From contig JAKLJW010000032.1 of assembly GCA_023150935.1 (NCBI GenBank), positions 17,577 to 63,347 on the forward strand: a stretch of 45,771 nt of DNA, written 5' to 3'. Source of the DNA: Candidatus Binatia bacterium. Its GTDB lineage: Bacteria > Desulfobacterota > Binatia > HRBIN30. The notes beneath the pieces are model-generated. The model saw only the letters and a program-made list of their open reading frames with translations. It was not told where the DNA came from and did not search any database. Each line of letters starts with the position of its first letter. Position 1 is the first letter of the stretch. The position numbers and the translations under genes were made by a program. Positions 43,598 through 45,771 of this stretch are shown here, piece after piece.

Positions 43598-43603
43598 CCT
43601 CCT
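43598..43603 (-). promoter_or_regulatory. Ribosome binding site of the solute-binding gene
   Basis: AGGAGG on the minus strand, six bases before the ATG at 43591. It sets the start there and not at the in-frame codon at 43633. Confidence 0.8.
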
Positions 43604-43720
43604 CTTCGGGTGCGGTCCGCCGTGTTCTCGCAAGCGCCCGGGCTCAGGTCAATCGACTTGCCCGCCGGCCCTCGCCGATTCGGGGTTGAGCGCGGTCGCT
43701 TTGCGTGTACATCTGGCGCC

Positions 43721-45771
43721 GTGCAACTTGCCGGGGCAGTCATCCTCGTCGCACTGATGCAGCCTGTGGGGGCGGCGGTCGTGGCGCCGCCGTCAGCGCC
43801 GTCGGTAAGCCCCGTGCAGCCGCCGTTGGCGGAGGACGCCCCGTGGCCGGTTGCCCGCGGCGACGCCCGTAACACCGGACGGTTGCGTGACGGCGTGGCG
43901 AAGGCCCTGGCCGCACCGGTTTCGCCCTGGCGATTTCCGGTCGACGGGGCGGTTGTTGCCGTCCCGGTCATCGATGGCGCGGAGCGCATCTACGTGGGCA
44001 CAACCACCGGGACCTTGCACGTCTTCGACCCGTTTGCCGGTCGAGAACCGTGGCGCGTCGCGCTCGGCGAACCGATCTCCGCTGCCGCGGCATTGGGGCC
44101 CGACAGGGAGATATATGTTGCCGCCGGAGCACATCTGGCGGCAGTGTCGGTGGATGGTGCGACGCGCTGGGCATTCGATGCTCGCCGCGATCGCGACCGC
44201 TGCCGGGTGACGCTCGGCGTAGGGGACAACTGGCAGGGCGGCATTGCGATCTCACCCGACGGCGACGTCTGTGCGGGCAACGACGACTTCTTCGTGTACT
44301 GTCTCGATGCGCGCGGGCGCGTCGCCTGGGCGCGGCGTGTCGGGTTGCCGATCTGGGCGCCGGTGGCCTTCGGACACGATGGGACGGCGTACGTCCCGTC
44401 GCTCGACATGAACCTCTACGCGCTGGCGGCCGCGACCGGCGCGGTACGCTGGCGGCGGGATCTCGGCGCCCCGCTCGCTACGGCCGCCGCGGTTGGCGAC
44501 GACGGGACGCTTTACGTTGGTGCGACGGACGGGCAGGTGCACGCCCTGGACGGCGACAGCGGGACGGTGCGCTGGAGCACGCGCGCCGGCGCGCCGGTCC
44601 TGGCGCCGCCCGCCGTTGCCACCGACGGCACGGTCTACGTTGCGTCGACTGACGGGCGCTTGGCGGCTCTCGACGCCGCGTCTGGTGCAGCGCGGTGGAC
44701 ATACTGGTTCGCCGACCGGCTGCGCACGGCGCCGGCGATCGGACCCGACCCGGAGGGTCGTGGCAGTCATCTCGTCTACGTGGGTGGAGGCGACGGGGGG
44801 TTGTACGCGTTGGCTCCGGACGGTCGGCCGCGCTGGGTGTACGAGCCGGCGGCGCCGGGGAACACGGCCGGGCGGCCGGCGATCGAGAGCGGGCCGGCGC
44901 TCGGTCGTTACGGGGCGGCGGTGGGAACGGCGGCAGGTGCAGTGCACTACGTGCCCTACGACTACTACTTGCGCGACGGCGCCAGTAACGTCCGCAGGCC
45001 GGCGGTTCCGGCGGTAGCGCCTGCGCCCCAGTGGCGCGTGGTCGAACCGGACGGGTCTCTGCACGAGCGACCTCTCACGACCGTCAAGACCGATGCGAAT
45101 CCGATCACAGTGGGGCGAACGGAGGTGGTCACGTTGCGGGCTCTGCAGACGGAAAGGCCGGCAACGGGCGCCGGTGAAGTTCCGTCCGCGGATGGATTCG
45201 AGGTGCGGACGGCACCCGGAAAATACCGCGTTGTCCCGCTTGGCGATCGGCTGTCGTTGGCCCTCGTCCCGCGGGCGATTCTGCCGGGCGTAGCATCCTT
45301 GCCCTTATCCGTCTCCGGTCGGTTTGCGGCTCCGGGCGGTGGGGACGATCTCTTCGAGGGGCACGCCGTACTGCAGACGGAGGCCGAGTCGGTCGAGAAT
45401 CCGCTCGCGCTCGGGTTGCACCGTGGTTTCCGCCTCACGCGGCTGACGGTGTCGCAGCCGCCGGCGCTGGCTGCTCTCCTGGGGCCGGCGCTGCACTCGA
45501 TTGCGATTCCGTTCGTTGTCGTCGAGACGTTGCCGGAGTGGCGGACGTTTGCGGCGTGGGCTCTGCAGGTGTCGGAGACGGGGGGGCCGAGGCTACTGTC
45601 GGCCTGGCGCGGTCAGTGGAGTGGAGACGCGATGGTCATGGAAGCGACCTCCGTCTTCGTTGCTATTGCCGGGATCGCTGTGCCGATCGACCGGCTCCGC
45701 TTCGCCGGGCGTTTTGCGCCGGGTGGGCAGGTGGCGCCGGGGGCGACCCTGTTTGCCGAGGTGCGCCCGCC
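43721..45771 (+). CDS. Secreted PQQ-type beta-propeller protein, cut by the window edge
   Basis: Frame open from GTG 43721 to the last base (about 683 residues; an ATG at 43757 is an alternative). A hydrophobic start (LAGAVILVALMQPVGA) reads as a signal peptide. From about residue 45 the blades of a PQQ/WD-like propeller appear: DGTLYVGATDGQVHALDGDSGTVRW, then DGTVYVASTDGRLAALDAASGAARW, each with a GxV.xLD.xtG...W closing strand. About seven blades reach to residue 420, and a beta-rich C-terminal part continues past the window. No conserved active-site set of a PQQ dehydrogenase is seen, so a binding or scaffolding role is more likely. Function not recognised. Confidence 0.8.
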   Translation, partial: MQLAGAVILVALMQPVGAAVVAPPSAPSVSPVQPPLAEDAPWPVARGDARNTGRLRDGVAKALAAPVSPWRFPVDGAVVAVPVIDGAERIYVGTTTGTLHVFDPFAGREPWRVALGEPISAAAALGPDREIYVAAGAHLAAVSVDGATRWAFDARRDRDRCRVTLGVGDNWQGGIAISPDGDVCAGNDDFFVYCLDARGRVAWARRVGLPIWAPVAFGHDGTAYVPSLDMNLYALAAATGAVRWRRDLGAPLATAAAVGDDGTLYVGATDGQVHALDGDSGTVRWSTRAGAPVLAPPAVATDGTVYVASTDGRLAALDAASGAARWTYWFADRLRTAPAIGPDPEGRGSHLVYVGGGDGGLYALAPDGRPRWVYEPAAPGNTAGRPAIESGPALGRYGAAVGTAAGAVHYVPYDYYLRDGASNVRRPAVPAVAPAPQWRVVEPDGSLHERPLTTVKTDANPITVGRTEVVTLRALQTERPATGAGEVPSADGFEVRTAPGKYRVVPLGDRLSLALVPRAILPGVASLPLSVSGRFAAPGGGDDLFEGHAVLQTEAESVENPLALGLHRGFRLTRLTVSQPPALAALLGPALHSIAIPFVVVETLPEWRTFAAWALQVSETGGPRLLSAWRGQWSGDAMVMEATSVFVAIAGIAVPIDRLRFAGRFAPGGQVAPGATLFAEVRP

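Overview
The window is GC-rich, densely coding DNA from a Gram-negative bacterium. The envelope proteins (OmpA-like domain, LytM/M23 peptidase, lipoproteins, Sec signal peptides) show the cell type. Several traits recall uncultured deltaproteobacterial-type lineages such as Binatota or Myxococcota: very large secreted proteins, Thr/Pro/Ser (TPT) linkers, dockerin-like modules, SBBP propellers and a Lys/Ala/Cys helical N-domain. That placement is inference; there is no rRNA or other strong phylogenetic marker. No tRNA, rRNA, CRISPR array, insertion sequence or phage gene was seen.

Region 1 (1-1101) holds toxin-antitoxin genes. A Phd/YefM antitoxin runs off the left edge with the first three codons of its partner, and a second Phd-like/RelE-like pair lies at 546-1101. 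Region 2 (1121-15029) is a minus-strand two-gene operon of giant exported proteins (2269 and 2363 aa). The first combines an anchor-like domain, a TPT linker, cadherin-like domains, coiled coils and a propeller. The second is a chain of Ig-like domains ending in three Gly-rich repeats. A third TA pair (15557-16083) closes the other side, so TA modules bracket the giant genes.

Region 3 (16198-19073) is a tight two-gene cassette. Its first gene has an OmpA-like domain apparently interrupted by a peptidoglycan-binding-like insert. Its second gene is a 603-aa protein with a His-Gly/Ala-Cys arrangement typical of caspase-fold (clan CD) proteases. This is my leading candidate for an undescribed system. 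Region 4 (19193-22562) has a pectinacetylesterase-like hydrolase, a cruciform-forming REP-like element, and a minus-strand folE-BLUF pair (GTP cyclohydrolase I and a blue-light sensor).

Region 5 (22802-40242) is dominated by envelope and surface functions. It starts with a membrane-anchored LamG protein and rsmH (outside its usual division cluster). A compact run follows: SGNH hydrolase, GT-C glycosyltransferase, SBBP propeller, DUF5060 glycoside-hydrolase-like lipoprotein, and M23 peptidase with dockerin/cohesin-like tail. A convergent GT39-type glycosyltransferase and a second SBBP protein with the same tail complete it. The two GT-C enzymes could modify the envelope glycans or the mucin-like TPT linkers made next door.

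Region 6 (40449-45771) has an AcuB-like CBS-ACT protein translationally coupled to an APH/P-loop kinase fusion, preceded by a perfect 20-bp palindrome. Then come an orphan solute-binding lipoprotein on the minus strand and a PQQ-type beta-propeller protein that continues past the right edge.
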